47,028 bases of DNA from a virus. Positions 23,632 to 32,009 of this stretch are shown here, piece by piece (position 1 is the first letter of the stretch; every line of letters begins with the position of its first letter). The stretch covers positions 1-47,028 of the IMG/VR virus record IMGVR_UViG_3300029811_000150, one strand, 5' to 3'. Below the pieces are notes generated by a model. It did no database searches, had not been told where the DNA came from, and was given only the letters and a program-made list of their open reading frames with translations. The position numbers were made by a program, and so were the translations under genes.

Positions 23632-23774
23632 TGGCTATTGCAAAACCAAGAAAGCTTTGGCAGAAATTTAAAAAGAAAATCTTTCCCTCAAGTGAAAAGC
23701 CTTCAGCAGGTCAGATGGACTTTGATGTCATGGAAGCAATCCGTAAAAGGAAGAAAAACCTAAAGGGTATTTAA
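23631..23774 (+). CDS. Tiny basic protein, overlaps previous stop
   Basis: The 47-residue product begins MAIAKPRKLWQKFKKKIFPS and ends RKRKKNLKGI. It is strongly basic with a central acidic QMDFDVMEA patch. The ATG shares bases with the previous TAA. The ribosome binding site is AGGAGG inside the upstream gene. It is one base from the start of the large ejection protein gene. No family is recognised. Confidence 0.6.
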   Translation: MAIAKPRKLWQKFKKKIFPSSEKPSAGQMDFDVMEAIRKRKKNLKGI

Positions 23775-23775
23775 G

Positions 23776-26700
23776 ATGAGCAGGATAAGGTCTCTTGTTT
23801 TAGCCCAGGAAAGGGAAGAGCAAAAGGTAGCGAAAGCTAGAAGAACCTTTCTAGCTGATCCCACTAAGGCACAAGATATTATTGCTAAAGCTATGGCGGT
23901 TCATGTTCCACCTGGTAGGAAGATTAGAACAAAGAAGCATCCTACTAAGTTAGAAGCAGTAGGAGCTGCTATGGATAAATCTGATCCTAGGTCTGGAATG
24001 GGGAGAGCTGTTTGGAATAGATATTCCACTGCGATGGAAGATCCTAGATTTAGTGGCTATTATCCAAAGGAAATAATCGCTGCCGTTGGACGAAGCGAGC
24101 TGGCCAAAAGAAAAGAGAGTGTTCGTGAATATACCCAGAAACAAAAGGTAGGAACCTTTAGTACTTTCTTTCATGAGCCTGTAGCAGAGCTTCCTGGACA
24201 GGAAGAATGGGAAGCAGCTCACCCTCCAAGGATTCCTCATATGAGAGCAGAGGAAAGCGCTGCATGGGGAGTTGGTACAAAGGCTGCTATTGAAGCAGGG
24301 AAGTGGGGCCTTGGAAGAGGACCAGCTGCAAAAATAGGGAGGAGAAAGGCTGTAGCTTTGTTGGCTAAAGCTGGACCCTATGGAAAGTTAGCTGCTGCGG
24401 GTGTTGGAGCAATAGCTGGCTTTAGAGTTTTTGAGGAAGTTTCCTCTAGGACTACTGAGCAAGTAAAGAAGACTGAATATGGAAAGGAACATCCTTTAGC
24501 AGCTGAGCTGATTGGTATGGGAGCTGGTCTTGCTACAGGTGTTGTTGCTCCAGTGGAAGTGATGTTTGGAACTGAAACAAAATTTGCAAAGAGATCTTAT
24601 ACAGCAATCAAGAGATTCTTCACAGATAGTAAATTTCGTCAGGCTACAGCTGATGCTGTGATGAAAAATCCAGCGGCAAAAGAGATAATTAAATTTAAAA
24701 AAGCAGAATCCGCAGTTGCTAAGTCCTCTGATAAAGCAGTGGCTACTATAGATAAAGATAAAGCTGCTGTAATGAAGAGACTTGTTGATACACTTGAAGG
24801 GAGAGTAGCAAAGGAATCTTCCGATAGAATGAAGGGAATTATTGCAAGACGTAGAGAAGCTAGAATAGTCGAGGGAGAAATTGCTCCAACTATCCCACTC
24901 CCTGGAGCTATCACAAAGAAGAAGGTTCCTACCCCAGAAGAATTAGAACTTTTAAGAAAAGGAATCAGGACAAAAGTTAGCCCTGGAGAAGCTGTCGTTG
25001 AATATACAGAGGCAGAAAGAGCAAGAGCACTTAAAGATTTAGAGTTTACGAAGAGAGGTGGATTGCCTGTTCCAGCAGCTATAGCAAGACCAGGTGCTAT
25101 CTCGGCTCCATCAGAACGAATTTCTGGTGTACCTAGCAAGCTAGAGATTCCAAGGAAAGCAATTCCTATCGAAGCAGAGACTCCCAATCTTCCTATACTT
25201 AAACCAGATGGTTCTATATCTGCTTTAGGAGAGAGGAAGGTAGTGAAGTATGGCTATGGAGATATAAAGAGTGAAGAGGGATTTGATAGAGTTTTGGCTG
25301 AGGTAGCTGAAGGAAAGAAAGCTACAAGTGTTATACAGAAAGTTGGTGAGATGGAAGAGGGAATTGTAAGACACTCTAAAGTTATTCCAGCTAAGAAAGT
25401 AACAGTTACTTTTAAAAAGAAAATGTCAAATCTTGGCTATGATGCTGAAGAGATAGCTGGTATGAACGCCAAGGTAGCAGCCAATATTGAGCGCTTTTCT
25501 GTGAAGAAAGAGCCTAGTGCTATATTAGATAAGGCGTTTCGAGAGCCAGCAAAAAAGTCAAAAGTTGACCTTTCTGATCTTTCGACAGAAGAGAAGTTAT
25601 ATAATTGGGCTAAGACTCGATCTCCGCAACAAAGAAATATTTTAGTAGAGAAAGGTACAATTCCAGAGTCAGTTAATAGAAGGATCGTTAGGGAAGAGAG
25701 AGCTCTTATTGAAGGGAAGCCAGCATATAAAGAATTTACTGCAAAGGAAAGTGAAGATCTAGTTGGTTCTATGGGGACTGGGAAGTTACCTAAAGAAGAT
25801 GGAAGTTATGCTTTAGGAAAGGAAGAGTTTGTCTCCAGGATGTTGTTAGGGAAAACTGGAGCTATTTCACCAGGAGCTCTTGCAGCAATAACTGGAATAG
25901 GTCTCATGGGAGCTCTGTCTATGTTTAACGAGGCAGAGGCCAGTATGATGAGTCAGCTTGCAAAGGTATTCAAGCCGGCTACTTTTAAGGAAGCTTCAAA
26001 GGCAGGAAAGAAAATTGGAGTAGAATATAATGGAGTCCAAGAAGGTATAGAAGGTCCAGTAGGGCATCTATTTACTGATAGTAAAACAGGAAGTACTTTC
26101 TTTTCGAGTAGTGCTATTCCTGCAGAAGTGCAGAAAGCGCTTGAAGCTAATAGAGCAAAGTGGGGAGCTATTGAGACAGTAGCTGGGCCTCCTTCAATGC
26201 CGCCACCTTTAGCTGAAAGAGGATCTGTTGCTGTGAGGGCTCTTGGAGCTATAACAGCAGCAGCTACAACCTTTACCCTCGCTGATATATTCTCTCCTGC
26301 TAAAGCCGAAGCAGCAGGGATAGTTGACTTAGGAAGAACTTTAACAGGCTTAACTGCAACTATATTAAAGGGCTCCCCGCCTACTACAGCGAAAAAATTA
26401 GTTGGAGAGATGAAGAAGTCTAACTTAATAGTTAAACGTCAAGGTGATCATTGTTATGTTTTATCAGAGTTTCAAGAATCCTTGGGTATTATTCCTAATC
26501 CTGCAAATATAACCAAGAAGAAAAGTCTTCCTCCTGGAGCAGAAGCAGTAGTGTCACCTCATGTTCAGCTTCTTTACTACACAGGAGTTAAAGATGGACA
26601 AGAGTTAATGAATAATGCTGGTGTCCAGTGGGGAAGTTGTCAAGGTACTGCTATAACGAATACTCTAAATGGACACAAAACTTTGATGAATATTCTTGTG

Positions 26701-27144
26701 GATTTTATACCTGGCTATAAATCATCTGCAAAGGGAGCTATCTCTGCATTGAAGCCTGTAGTAGAGAAGTATCATGTTCCTATGCAGGAGAGAGCCTATC
26801 ACTTTGGAATGGCTAGAAAACTTAAAAAGAGTTATGAAAAGGAACTCTCTAAATTAAACAAAAAGAGAAAGTTTAAAAAGGGAGAGGCTGATGAAGGATT
26901 AGCAGCTGTAGCTAAACTGGAAAATCTCTACAAAGAACACGATGCTGCTTATAAAGCTTCTACAGCTATGAAGGATGAATACCAAGCGGCTTGGACAAAG
27001 GCAATGGTTCCCTTTGCTAGTAAAGCAGAAAACTCTGGTACTAGAGTATTCTTAGCGGCTGAGGATACAGCTGCCTTTGAGAATTATCCCTGGTTAAAGG
27101 ATGTAATAACTTGGGAGGAGAGAGCTGCTGCGGCGAAGATATAA
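23776..27144 (+). CDS. Large internal virion (ejection) protein, 1122 aa
   Basis: The protein is very Ala/Lys-rich. It has an N-terminal basic helical region, hydrophobic helices near 190-260 (LAKAGPYGKLAAAGVGAIAG, IGMGAGLATGVVAPVEV), a long charged helical middle, further hydrophobic segments (ISPGALAAITGIGLMGAL; SVAVRALGAITAAATTF) and a C-terminal domain with RQGDHCYVLSEF and QWGSCQGTAITNTL. This matches podovirus proteins delivered into the cell that can span membranes. A dispersed palindrome copy lies in frame (encoding AKKSKVDLSDL). The GSCQGTA Cys and DHCYV could belong to a degenerate peptidase-like domain, which is unproven. The next gene starts 4 nt later. Confidence 0.62.
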   Translation: MSRIRSLVLAQEREEQKVAKARRTFLADPTKAQDIIAKAMAVHVPPGRKIRTKKHPTKLEAVGAAMDKSDPRSGMGRAVWNRYSTAMEDPRFSGYYPKEIIAAVGRSELAKRKESVREYTQKQKVGTFSTFFHEPVAELPGQEEWEAAHPPRIPHMRAEESAAWGVGTKAAIEAGKWGLGRGPAAKIGRRKAVALLAKAGPYGKLAAAGVGAIAGFRVFEEVSSRTTEQVKKTEYGKEHPLAAELIGMGAGLATGVVAPVEVMFGTETKFAKRSYTAIKRFFTDSKFRQATADAVMKNPAAKEIIKFKKAESAVAKSSDKAVATIDKDKAAVMKRLVDTLEGRVAKESSDRMKGIIARRREARIVEGEIAPTIPLPGAITKKKVPTPEELELLRKGIRTKVSPGEAVVEYTEAERARALKDLEFTKRGGLPVPAAIARPGAISAPSERISGVPSKLEIPRKAIPIEAETPNLPILKPDGSISALGERKVVKYGYGDIKSEEGFDRVLAEVAEGKKATSVIQKVGEMEEGIVRHSKVIPAKKVTVTFKKKMSNLGYDAEEIAGMNAKVAANIERFSVKKEPSAILDKAFREPAKKSKVDLSDLSTEEKLYNWAKTRSPQQRNILVEKGTIPESVNRRIVREERALIEGKPAYKEFTAKESEDLVGSMGTGKLPKEDGSYALGKEEFVSRMLLGKTGAISPGALAAITGIGLMGALSMFNEAEASMMSQLAKVFKPATFKEASKAGKKIGVEYNGVQEGIEGPVGHLFTDSKTGSTFFSSSAIPAEVQKALEANRAKWGAIETVAGPPSMPPPLAERGSVAVRALGAITAAATTFTLADIFSPAKAEAAGIVDLGRTLTGLTATILKGSPPTTAKKLVGEMKKSNLIVKRQGDHCYVLSEFQESLGIIPNPANITKKKSLPPGAEAVVSPHVQLLYYTGVKDGQELMNNAGVQWGSCQGTAITNTLNGHKTLMNILVDFIPGYKSSAKGAISALKPVVEKYHVPMQERAYHFGMARKLKKSYEKELSKLNKKRKFKKGEADEGLAAVAKLENLYKEHDAAYKASTAMKDEYQAAWTKAMVPFASKAENSGTRVFLAAEDTAAFENYPWLKDVITWEERAAAAKI
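25552..25576 (+). repeat. Dispersed palindrome copy 9, inside a coding sequence
   Basis: AAAAAGTCAAaagTTGACCTTTCTG, in frame inside the 1122-residue ejection protein gene, encoding KKSKVDLSD. This is the only copy in the middle of a large gene. Confidence 0.88.
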
Positions 27145-27147
27145 GAT

Positions 27148-28659
27148 ATGATGGAGCAATATGCTGGTAGAGTTGTTGAAGCAGGGGAGAAGGTTATAAC
27201 AGAGAGACCCTTCATGCATCATTCTTGGCATCCAGCTATGAAATCTGAATTAGAAAGGCTGAATAAGGGCTCCACCTTAATGTCTCCTCCAATGACTAAG
27301 CTGCATAGTAGAGCAGCTGGTTATATGCCTATGGTTCCAGATGCAGAATATAGTGTTACTTCTTATCTCCAGGACATTAATATTCGACTAGAGGCTATGA
27401 ACTTCTGGAAGAAAGGAAAGCCAGATGGATGGTGGGCCTATAAGAAGTGGATCACAGAGAATCCAAGTCAATGTCCAGAAGGATTGATTAAAACTTTCAA
27501 TCAATTTGAAAAAGGTTTTATACCTGTTGATACATCAGGAGGGTTTAATAAGTACGCCGAAAAAATATATGCTCTAGAAGTCGCAAGGTTGCTTGCCTTT
27601 TCAGAATCTGTTCCCTTTAAACACACTTTAAAATTGATTGCTGATCTTAGAGTATTTGGAGTGGAAGGAGTAAAGGCAATGCCAAAGGCAGCCTTTGCAA
27701 TTACTAAAATTGCTATTAAGCAGAGGGGAGGAGAGGCATGGCTTAAGAAACATGGATTTAGCTTAGACTATATGGATGAAGCAATAGAAACTTATACAGA
27801 AACAGGGAAACTCTATAGAGTAGTTTCTGATATTTCTCCATTTAGAGTAAATGAAAGTATGGCTGATAAAGCTTTGAATAAGTTTAATGAGATAGGTGGC
27901 ACACCTACTTCGATAGTTGAGAGATTTGATAGGGCTTTGTCAGTGGTAGCTAGTATGAATATGGCAGCGAAAAGAGGAATGACTCCTGCCCAGGCAACTT
28001 ATGCTGTCTTTGATACTATCTTGAAATCAAACTTTCTAAGTGGGCAACTCAATCCGGCTACAATAAGAAATCCTTTTATAAGACTTATGATGATTTTTCA
28101 GGGAACTCCACATAAAATCCTGGAACAAAGAGTTGCTCTGCATGGAAGAGCTTGGAAAGGAGTAGCAGATACGCTTGCTCAACTAAGGAAAGATGTTGTT
28201 CGAGGGGAACAAGACTTCAAATGGGAGATGATTAAACAAGGCTTTGGTAAGCAGAAAGATATATTTGGGAATACTCTTTTATCTCAATCTATAAGGGAGA
28301 TGGTGCTTATTGGAGCTGGTATTACAGCAGGTAAGTATGCTTGGGACGGGGACTTGAGTCATCACTTCTTTCACATTCCATACTTCAAAACCCAAAAAAG
28401 AGATATTGCTATAGGAGCTTCACCCTTAGTTAATGCAAGTTTGGAGACTTACTCTAAATTCATGGACGAAGATTATGATGAATTCTTAGTATCGACTTTC
28501 TTTAATTCATGGTTTGATAGTACAATAAAAGGAGTACCGGCTCCTATTCCAGTTAACTTCAAGAAGGCTATTAGGTTAACCGAAAACGATATTCCTGATA
28601 GGTATCGTGACAGTAAACTTCGCTATTTGTTTGGAGTACCGGCATGGGATCATGATTAA
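27148..28659 (+). CDS. Second large ejection / polyvalent-type protein
   Basis: The 503 residues are helical, with PFMHHSWHPAMKSELERL, a middle rich in aromatic and charged residues, and RNPFIRLMMIFQGTPHKILEQR near 310. A short hydrophobic segment follows (MVLIGAGITAGKYAWDG), then FGVPAWDHD at the C-terminus. The layout resembles the C-terminal part of large polyvalent-type phage proteins. Since it starts 4 nt after the 1122-residue gene, the two may be halves of a protein that is fused elsewhere. Its TAA overlaps, tail to tail, the stop of the leftward HNH gene. Confidence 0.55.
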   Translation: MMEQYAGRVVEAGEKVITERPFMHHSWHPAMKSELERLNKGSTLMSPPMTKLHSRAAGYMPMVPDAEYSVTSYLQDINIRLEAMNFWKKGKPDGWWAYKKWITENPSQCPEGLIKTFNQFEKGFIPVDTSGGFNKYAEKIYALEVARLLAFSESVPFKHTLKLIADLRVFGVEGVKAMPKAAFAITKIAIKQRGGEAWLKKHGFSLDYMDEAIETYTETGKLYRVVSDISPFRVNESMADKALNKFNEIGGTPTSIVERFDRALSVVASMNMAAKRGMTPAQATYAVFDTILKSNFLSGQLNPATIRNPFIRLMMIFQGTPHKILEQRVALHGRAWKGVADTLAQLRKDVVRGEQDFKWEMIKQGFGKQKDIFGNTLLSQSIREMVLIGAGITAGKYAWDGDLSHHFFHIPYFKTQKRDIAIGASPLVNASLETYSKFMDEDYDEFLVSTFFNSWFDSTIKGVPAPIPVNFKKAIRLTENDIPDRYRDSKLRYLFGVPAWDHD

Positions 28660-29147
28660 GGAAAATTAAGATAAGCAAATTCTCCAAACTCTTTAGAAGC
28701 TGCTTTGTCGTAAGCTAAAGCAGCCTCTTTTTCTGTATTGAAACTACCAAGAGTTCGATTGAATTTCTGATCTAGAAAATCAACTATTTGTATTCGAGCT
28801 TTCCATTTTGCTCGATGCTTCATCCAATAAACCCCTTTATATTTAGATGTGCAATGGCTACGTTTTCTGCGATTTCGATTATTCTCTTGTGAAGTACATA
28901 TACGCAGATTCTGTTTTTGGTTATTTAATGTATTATGATCTTTATGATCTACCATCATATCTTCAGGACAATTCATTATAAAGCGAGCTATATTGGTTAT
29001 TCTATTATTATTTTTGTTTCTTCTTGTTACAATAAAGCATTTAGTACACTTGCTCCAACTAGCTTGCCAGCTATATCGATTTAACCACTCGAAATCTTCA
29101 TCATCTACTAGAGCAACCTGTTCTTGAGTTAAGAGAATCTCTTTCAT
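28656..29147 (-). CDS. HNH homing endonuclease with AP2 domain
   Basis: The 163-residue product has an N-terminal segment (LLTQEQVALVDDEDFEWLNRY) and an HNH nuclease motif (MVDHKDHNTLNNQKQNLRIC) at about 75-95. A C-terminal AP2-type DNA-binding domain follows (SKYKGVYWMKHRAKWKARIQ, LGSFNTEKEAALAYDKAA). Such free-standing endonucleases cut an allele lacking them and spread by repair. It is the last gene of the leftward module and converges on the late operon. A second, shorter relative lies at 34306-34761. Confidence 0.88.
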   Translation of the reverse strand: MKEILLTQEQVALVDDEDFEWLNRYSWQASWSKCTKCFIVTRRNKNNNRITNIARFIMNCPEDMMVDHKDHNTLNNQKQNLRICTSQENNRNRRKRSHCTSKYKGVYWMKHRAKWKARIQIVDFLDQKFNRTLGSFNTEKEAALAYDKAASKEFGEFAYLNFP

Positions 29148-29161
29148 TGTTATTTCTCTGT

Positions 29162-29491
29162 TTAAATGTCTATAAAAATATATGGCTTATTGAATTCCTT
29201 AGCCAGGAGTATTTCATTGCCTAAGCCAACAGAAATACTCCATCCTTCTAATTTAAGAATCCATACTTCATCCATAAGTTGTATGGATTCTCTATCCAGC
29301 TTCTGCCAGAACTCCCAATCCCTGGGCAATTCATAGAGAGTAGCAACCGGATGCCAGTGAACTATTGGAGAGTAAACATAAAAACCCTCATTAGCAAGTT
29401 GTCCAGCTTTTTTGCAGGCAGCTAAGTATCTCTCTTCCATTACTTTAGGATCACTGTGAGTATATGGACTACCTAGATAAATTTTAAGCAT
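29162..29491 (-). CDS. DUF1937 / nucleoside 2-deoxyribosyltransferase-like protein
   Basis: ATG at 29491 is chosen. GGAAGG lies upstream, and the longer frame merely reads through palindrome copy 10. The product of about 109 residues shows the Rossmann-like pattern IYLGSPYTHSDPKVMEERY, then DWEFWQKLDRESIQLMDEVWIL and GLGNEILLAKEFNKPYIFID. This fits DUF1937 and its relatives, which resemble nucleoside deoxyribosyltransferases acting on the nucleobase of deoxynucleosides. Phages use such enzymes in nucleotide salvage or DNA modification. The substrate is unknown. Confidence 0.75.
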   Translation of the reverse strand: MLKIYLGSPYTHSDPKVMEERYLAACKKAGQLANEGFYVYSPIVHWHPVATLYELPRDWEFWQKLDRESIQLMDEVWILKLEGWSISVGLGNEILLAKEFNKPYIFIDI

Positions 29492-29502
29492 CTTGTTACC
29501 TT

Positions 29503-29529
29503 CCAGAAAAGTCAATTATTGACTCTTTT
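29503..29529 (-). repeat. Dispersed palindrome copy 10
   Basis: On the reverse strand AAAAGAGTCAAtaaTTGACTTTTCTGG. As at copies 4 and 7, its CTGG merges with the ribosome binding site (GGAAGG) of the downstream gene, here the leftward 29162-29491. Confidence 0.85.
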
Positions 29530-29812
29530 ATCTGATCTCTAATCTGTCCAGCATGGTTCCAACATGAGTTCCTAGATTTTGTAGAAGTTTGTAGTGGTCT
29601 CTTATACGACTGGCTAAAGGTACAAGAGCTCTTTCTGCTTCTTTTGCATCACAAGGAACAGCTCCTTCATCTGGATGCGAGACTCCAGAGAGTCGCTTCT
29701 CTAGCTCTTCAATTTTTGCTTCCAATCGATTAGCAGCATTTTCTGCATCGTTGAGTTCTTGATTAACTTGTCCTTCTTTTACTTGATTGACACCACAGTT
29801 TTCTACTGACAT
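29528..29812 (-). CDS. Hypothetical coiled-coil protein
   Basis: The 94-residue product has a helical heptad region (LNDAENAANRLEAKIEELEKRL), a linker (SGVSHPDEGAVPCDAKEAE) and a C-terminal helix (RIRDHYKLLQNLGTHVGTMLDRLEI). AAAGGAG lies upstream of the ATG. It lies between the DUF1937 gene and the helicase-like gene. No family is known; a dimerising accessory of the replication module is possible. Confidence 0.6.
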   Translation of the reverse strand: MSVENCGVNQVKEGQVNQELNDAENAANRLEAKIEELEKRLSGVSHPDEGAVPCDAKEAERALVPLASRIRDHYKLLQNLGTHVGTMLDRLEIR

Positions 29813-29830
29813 TGTTTGTCTCCTTTAAAG

Positions 29831-31033
29831 TTAATCTGTAGTTTTATACCAGATATTTCCTATTTCCCCCTTGGGACCTTCGTAACTTCGCCTAAACTTT
29901 CCAGCTCTTATTCCAGTAGCCAAGACGTTGTCTAATTTATTACTGTCAATGTCCCTCCACACCAAAGACAGTAATTGCTTTTCTGTTATCCACTTTCTAG
30001 TCTTTATTATTTCAACTACAAGGTCTACATCTGCTGCTATAGTACTCCTTCCTACAGCCTTAAACACGTTCGGCATAAGGATTTCTGTTTCTTCTATAGT
30101 TGCTATTGCACTATGAATATGCTGCCAAGTTACAATCATATTAGCTGAGGTAGCAGCGGAGTAGATGATAGAGAGTTTTAATACATAGAGAGGTTTCCTC
30201 TCATACCAACCTGTGAAAGCTTCATCCTTGCAGATTCTATCATGGCTAGTTGGTTCGTAAGCATTATACCACTCTTCAAATTTAACTCTACAATCAGAGG
30301 AAAAAGTAAACTCCCCTACCATTCTACTTATAAGATAGAGATCCTTTAGAAGCTTCTCCTTTAAAATTACTTCCTCAAGAGTTTCTTCTGGATAGCAAAC
30401 TTTCTTATCCTTTTTATCAGCCCATATAAACATAATCCTTGAAGTGAGTCCTGTTCCTATTGCTGAACTAGGTAGAGAAGAAGCTATACTTTCTGGTGTA
30501 GTGGCAGCGAGTAGATTTAAGAACACAGAAGGAATGACATTATTCCCTGCGTGCTTAGTTCGGTATTTCCAGGGAATTTTTTGAGCATCGAAGAGATCTG
30601 TGAGATAAGTAATCATCTTTGTATTCTCAATCTTAGCTCCAAGGAAAGATTCAAATTCCTTACTTGTCACTGTCAAAGATGCATGTTGATAGGTAGTGCC
30701 ATCCGGCATCTGCTCATCTATTGCACTCTTCTCTAAATCCTCTATCAAGGCCTGGGGAGTGATAGCATCTGCAGAAGTAACAATATCTGGAATTTGACTA
30801 AGGAATTCCGTGCCAAAAGATATAGCTTGAGATTTCCTTGGTCCACCGGCTGGGCCTACAAAAACTACATACATGTTAGCATATATACTAATCCTGCCAA
30901 TAGAAAGATATACTTTCTTTCTTAGACAAGAAGCTATAGTAGATAAAGCTGTCCATAGATGAAAGTGCTTAGCAGATTCAGTGTTTTTCATATACAGTAC
31001 ATAGGAGTCAACCCAGTTCGTTAGCTCTCTCAT
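29831..31033 (-). CDS. DUF3987-like helicase/primase-associated ATPase
   Basis: The 400 residues match the DUF3987-type phage ATPase layout. An N-terminal FHLWTALSTIASCLRKKVYL precedes a P-loop YVVFVGPAGGPRKSQA (60-70), in which Arg replaces the usual Gly before Lys-Ser. Later come SKEFESFLG, LTDLFDAQKIPWKYRTK and LLAATTPESI, and SRIMFIWADKKD as a likely arginine-finger/sensor region. The C-terminal part is helical and winged-helix-like. These proteins act as the replicative helicase or primase-helicase in phages lacking DnaB. Adjacent polymerase, ligase and recombination genes support this. Confidence 0.7.
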   Translation of the reverse strand: MRELTNWVDSYVLYMKNTESAKHFHLWTALSTIASCLRKKVYLSIGRISIYANMYVVFVGPAGGPRKSQAISFGTEFLSQIPDIVTSADAITPQALIEDLEKSAIDEQMPDGTTYQHASLTVTSKEFESFLGAKIENTKMITYLTDLFDAQKIPWKYRTKHAGNNVIPSVFLNLLAATTPESIASSLPSSAIGTGLTSRIMFIWADKKDKKVCYPEETLEEVILKEKLLKDLYLISRMVGEFTFSSDCRVKFEEWYNAYEPTSHDRICKDEAFTGWYERKPLYVLKLSIIYSAATSANMIVTWQHIHSAIATIEETEILMPNVFKAVGRSTIAADVDLVVEIIKTRKWITEKQLLSLVWRDIDSNKLDNVLATGIRAGKFRRSYEGPKGEIGNIWYKTTD

Positions 31034-31041
31034 TTAATTAT

Positions 31042-31293
31042 TTACTCTTGAAAAGATAGCTTAGATGTAGTCTTACTTTCATCTATATAACATTCTTCTA
31101 AATATGCAGCCCAAATCCTTTTGCTAGCAAGATTTTGAAATCCGGGACATTGCTGACATGCTGATGCGGAGTAACCACCAACGACTTTTGGTCCGTTTTG
31201 TTCAAAAGCAATACATAAGTATTGTTGTGTTCTTTTATCAAAATAATCACCGCTTCGAGAATTTAGAATACCTGATAATACAGAATCAGTCAT
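31042..31293 (-). CDS. Small Cys-containing hypothetical protein
   Basis: The 83-residue product contains DKRTQQYLCIAFEQNGPKVV and SACQQCPGFQNLASKRIW. A CxxC within CQQCPGF suggests metal binding or a redox site. It lies 8 nt upstream of the helicase-like gene in the leftward operon. No family can be named. Confidence 0.55.
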   Translation of the reverse strand: MTDSVLSGILNSRSGDYFDKRTQQYLCIAFEQNGPKVVGGYSASACQQCPGFQNLASKRIWAAYLEECYIDESKTTSKLSFQE

Positions 31294-31298
31294 TTGTT

Positions 31299-31484
31299 TT
31301 ACTCCAAAAAAGATAATTCAGATAGAGCTTTATCTGCAATAGCCCAAGAAGTATAACTACTATGACAAGCTTTATGATTGCAGAGCTCAAAGTTATCACA
31401 GACCTTTCCTTGAGTGTCTCTTATCTCTTTAAGAGCTTTCACTGCTATTATGAGATTTTGTCTAGTGCTACTCATTAATTCCAT
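31299..31484 (-). CDS. Hypothetical 61-residue protein
   Basis: The product begins MELMSSTRQNLIIAVKALKE and holds two cysteines (KVCDNFELCNHKACHSS), giving a CX5CX4C-like cluster that may bind metal. It is five bases from 31293 and coupled in the leftward operon. GGAGATAAC precedes the ATG. No family is recognised. Confidence 0.5.
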   Translation of the reverse strand: MELMSSTRQNLIIAVKALKEIRDTQGKVCDNFELCNHKACHSSYTSWAIADKALSELSFLE

Positions 31485-31529
31485 GTTATCTCCAGCTTAT
31501 ATCCTGTTCAGTCATCTCCCCAATTGTCT

Positions 31530-32009
31530 TTAATAACATTCTCGTGATACAATTCGACTTACCATAGATTGAGTTATCTTAAACATCTTTCCTATAAAGT
31601 GCTGTGGAAATCTTCCAGCCAGTCTTCGAATTAACCATATTTCTCCAGATTTAAGCTTCCCACTGTGGCCTTTGGTCTGCAACCCAGTTCTCCATGCATG
31701 AAGAGCATTGTAGCTTCGAGTGCAATATTCTAGATTATCGTGACAATTGTCTTGCTTGTTACCATTTTTATGATTTGTTTCTGTTAAACCTTCTGGAGCA
31801 GGTCCTGTAAAAGTTCTCAAGACCAAATAATGCATAGCAATCTTCCAGGCTTCCTTGACGCCAAAATAAAGATTTATGTAGAAGTATCCATTAGTATCAA
31901 CAAAAGGCTTTAATAGGATACCTTTTCGTCTGATATTTCCTTTATTGGATACTTCATAATCATATACATTCCTAAAAGGTAAGAATTTCCATAATTCTTC
32001 TATAGCCAT
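31530..32009 (-). CDS. HNH endonuclease with NUMOD4-type N-terminus
   Basis: ATG at 32009 is 10 nt inside the 3' end of the polymerase gene. The 159-residue product has a NUMOD4-like start (EELWKFLPFRNVYDYEVSNKG), an HNH core (ETNHKNGNKQDNCHDNLEYC) and a C-terminal helix-turn-helix (SGEIWLIRRLAGRF, MFKITQSMVSRIV). This is the architecture of phage free-standing homing endonucleases. It sits directly downstream of the polymerase and overlaps it by 10 nt. Confidence 0.87.
   Translation of the reverse strand: MAIEELWKFLPFRNVYDYEVSNKGNIRRKGILLKPFVDTNGYFYINLYFGVKEAWKIAMHYLVLRTFTGPAPEGLTETNHKNGNKQDNCHDNLEYCTRSYNALHAWRTGLQTKGHSGKLKSGEIWLIRRLAGRFPQHFIGKMFKITQSMVSRIVSRECY

Noticed and set aside
29831-31033. 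Walker A variant (Arg for Gly) as a dead ATPase
   Set aside because: Arg before Lys-Ser also occurs in phage proteins of this family, so loss of function cannot be claimed.
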